From contig NZ_FYED01000009.1 in assembly GCF_900187565.1 (NCBI RefSeq), forward strand, positions 1-64,000: 64,000 nucleotides of DNA, given 5' to 3'. The notes beneath the pieces are model-generated. The model saw only the letters and a program-made list of their open reading frames with translations, was not told where the DNA came from and did no database searches. Each line of letters begins with the position of its first letter. The stretch's first letter is position 1. The stretch is from Pseudomonas sp. Irchel 3A7. GTDB lineage: Bacteria; Pseudomonadota; Gammaproteobacteria; Pseudomonadales; Pseudomonadaceae. The translations under genes and the position numbers were made by a program. Below are positions 62,529 through 64,000 of the stretch, in pieces.

Positions 62529-62559
62529 CAAAAAACCCGCCTGTTTTGGCGGGTTTTTT
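62529..62559 (+). terminator. Intrinsic terminator after fabI
   Basis: AAAACCCGCC and GGCGGGTTTT form a 10-bp stem with a TGTTTT loop and T-run. It closes the peptide-transport and fabI region. Confidence 0.95.
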
Positions 62560-62591
62560 GTGCCTGCGATTCCGCGCACAACATGGCCCCT

Positions 62592-62682
62592 TGTGGGAGC
62601 GAGCCTGCTCGCGAAGGCGGTGTGCCAGCCAACATCAAAACTGAATGTCAGTCCGCTTTCGCGAGCAGGCTCGCTCCCACAG
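62592..62682. repeat. REPIN (REP family A doublet)
   Basis: Two inverted units about 43 bp apart, between convergent fabI and the LysR gene. It ends two bases before the LysR stop codon. Confidence 0.9.
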
Positions 62683-62684
62683 GG

Positions 62685-63545
62685 TTATTCGGTGTTCAGG
62701 CATTTCGCGAACAACTGCTGGATCGGTTGCATCCGCTGGCTGTAGCGCTGCAACAGGACGATTTCGCGGTAGAAGGTCAACTCGCCCAAGCGAATTACCC
62801 TGACCTTCGCCCCATGCTCCAGCCACAACCCCGCCTCCGGCAACAGCGAAACCCCCAACCCGCATTCGACCATTTTCACAATGGCTTCCAGCTCATCCAG
62901 TTCCAGTGCGACCTGCACATCGATCTGCCGCTCCCGCAGAAATCGCGTCACCAGGCGCCCGCCGAACGAGTTGCGGTCGTAGCGCACATGGGGATGTTCG
63001 GCGAGCAGCGTGAGCGGGTCATCGCCTTCAAGGTCCATCGGCGCGATCAGCACGAACGGTTCGCGGCGGATCACTTGCGCCGACAGTTCCTTGGGCAGGT
63101 CGAACGGCGGCTTGATCAGGATCGCCAGGTCCACCTCTCCCGTGTCCACCTGGCTCAACAGGTTCAGGGAAACGCCCGGCACCAGTTTCGGCTCCAGGCG
63201 CGGCGCCTGCTGGCGCAATCGCAACAATGCCTGGGGCAGCAATCCGGTCTGCACCGTGGCCACGGCGCCGATCTTCAATTCGCCACGGTACTCGCTGACG
63301 TCATCACTGACTGCCATGCGATTGAAGATTTCCAACATCTGCCTGGCCATCGGCAACGCGCGCTGGCCCGCCGCATTGAGCAGCGCCTGACGCCCGGTGC
63401 GATCGAACAGACGAATGCCGAGGGCCTGTTCCAGATTGCGGATCTGCGCGCTGACCGCCGATTGCGTCAGGCCGATGTGCATGCCCGCGGCGGCGAACGT
63501 GCCATGGCGCGCCACGGCGATAAAGGTTTTCAGTTCTCGAAGCAT
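62685..63545 (-). CDS. LysR-family transcriptional regulator
   Basis: 286 aa from the ATG at 63543-63545; a GTG three codons earlier is possible. The N-terminal winged helix has LKTFIAVARHGTFAAAGMHI and LTQSAVSAQIRNLEQALG. The effector-binding domain (about 85-285) begins GELKIGAVATVQTGLLP. It is divergent from the VOC-family gene and probably controls it; a pair of half-sites lies between them (63561-63582). Family members sense small aromatic or organic acids, but the ligand is not visible. Confidence 0.92.
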   Translation of the reverse strand: MLRELKTFIAVARHGTFAAAGMHIGLTQSAVSAQIRNLEQALGIRLFDRTGRQALLNAAGQRALPMARQMLEIFNRMAVSDDVSEYRGELKIGAVATVQTGLLPQALLRLRQQAPRLEPKLVPGVSLNLLSQVDTGEVDLAILIKPPFDLPKELSAQVIRREPFVLIAPMDLEGDDPLTLLAEHPHVRYDRNSFGGRLVTRFLRERQIDVQVALELDELEAIVKMVECGLGVSLLPEAGLWLEHGAKVRVIRLGELTFYREIVLLQRYSQRMQPIQQLFAKCLNTE

Positions 63546-63560
63546 GGCGGCCACCGATTG

Positions 63561-63582
63561 ATCGAAATAATTTGAGCTCGAT
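63561..63582. promoter_or_regulatory. Candidate LysR binding site
   Basis: ATCGA (63561-63565) and TCGAT (63578-63582) are inverted half-sites about 17 bp apart centre to centre, 16 bases upstream of the LysR start and 78 from the VOC start. Spacing and place are right for a LysR recognition site; the match is short and could be chance. Confidence 0.3.
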
Positions 63583-63660
63583 GCAAAAACTATCGTCTTT
63601 CAATCGAAAAGCACAGGACTAAACTCTGCCTGAACTCCCCATGCAAGCGAGGCAAGCCTG

Positions 63661-64000
63661 ATGCAACTGTCCCCTTTTCACCTGGCCATTCCCGTGTATG
63701 ACCTGGCGGCTGCGCGGCACTTCTATGGCAGCGTATTTGGCCTCGAAGAAGGTCGTTCGAGCGATCATTGGGTCGACTTCAACTTTTTCGGCCATCAACT
63801 GGTCATCCACCTGGCGCCGAAAAACGCCTCGCAGGAAGCGGCCCATACCAACGCCGTCGACGGTCATGACGTACCGGTGCCGCATTTCGGCGTGGTGCTG
63901 GGGATGGCGCAATGGGAGGCACTGGCCGAGCGGCTGAAGGCATTGCAGACGCGCTTCGTGATCGAGCCGGGGATTCGTTTTCAAGGGCTGGTGGGCGAAC
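63661..64000 (+). CDS. VOC-family (glyoxalase/dioxygenase superfamily) protein, 5' part
   Basis: At least 113 aa, cut by the right edge. The ATG at 63661 has GAGG about nine bases upstream. It begins SPFHLAIPVYDLAAARHFYG, the first beta-alpha-beta unit of a VOC domain with the metal His7, followed by HWVDFNFFGHQLVIHL with a second His pair. The third motif VPHFGVVL (His near 80) is also present. The metal ligands of the last motif lie outside the window. Reaction unknown. It is divergent from a LysR gene. Confidence 0.85.
   Translation, partial: MQLSPFHLAIPVYDLAAARHFYGSVFGLEEGRSSDHWVDFNFFGHQLVIHLAPKNASQEAAHTNAVDGHDVPVPHFGVVLGMAQWEALAERLKALQTRFVIEPGIRFQGLVGE

Overview
The window is a gene-dense, GC-rich piece of a Pseudomonas chromosome, most likely of the P. 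fluorescens group. The reasons are the single-subunit 180-kDa NAD-glutamate dehydrogenase, three gene blocks whose order I remember from P. aeruginosa (PA3068-PA3075, PA3083-PA3089 and PA1806-PA1818), and more than a dozen REP/REPIN repeats of the kind typical of that group. I see no rRNA, tRNA, prophage, insertion sequence or CRISPR array.

Layout. 1-1.8 kb: the end of an unidentified gene, a periplasmic cupin and a lipoprotein. 1.8-7.5 kb: gdhB on the minus strand, with a structured leader, and a divergent acidic small protein. 7.8-14.7 kb: a six-gene overlapping operon (MoxR ATPase, DUF58, DUF4381, two von Willebrand A proteins, BatD), an aerotolerance/Bat-type envelope system. 14.9-20.4 kb: sbcD-sbcC with an overlapping glutathione-S-transferase-like gene. 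20.5-21.6 kb: four small minus-strand secreted or membrane protein genes, one of 41 codons. 21.8-23.2 kb: an exported lactonase-like beta-propeller and a small partner. 23.4-30.3 kb: a pentonate (arabinonate/xylonate-type) catabolic cluster with semialdehyde dehydrogenase, FAH-fold enzyme, MFS importer, dehydratase and GntR/FadR regulator, and two matching operator-like sites in the divergent promoter. 30.4-33.9 kb: an RND-type permease with a Ycf48-like periplasmic protein. 33.9-35.1 kb: a gene-free stretch holding a G-rich block and two inverted copies of a roughly 300-bp structured repeat. 35.1-42.7 kb: pepN, DUF2797, DUF1315, rhomboid protease, phosphoesterase, nadK and divergent DUF1853. 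42.8-46.8 kb: arsB, an FMN reductase, a small protein, a LysR regulator and an acetyltransferase. 46.8-53.9 kb: ldcA, dnaQ, rnhA, a methyltransferase, gloB and mltD. 54.3-62.5 kb: a Yej-type peptide ABC transporter operon with two binding proteins, then fabI. 62.7-64 kb: a LysR regulator divergent from a VOC-family gene cut by the window edge.

Most genes are ordinary core genes. The most unusual object is the inverted pair at 34181-35043. Aligned by eye, the two copies differ at several stem positions in both arms at once, so base pairing is kept. This points to a structured RNA or DNA element rather than the small proteins that gene callers would place there.
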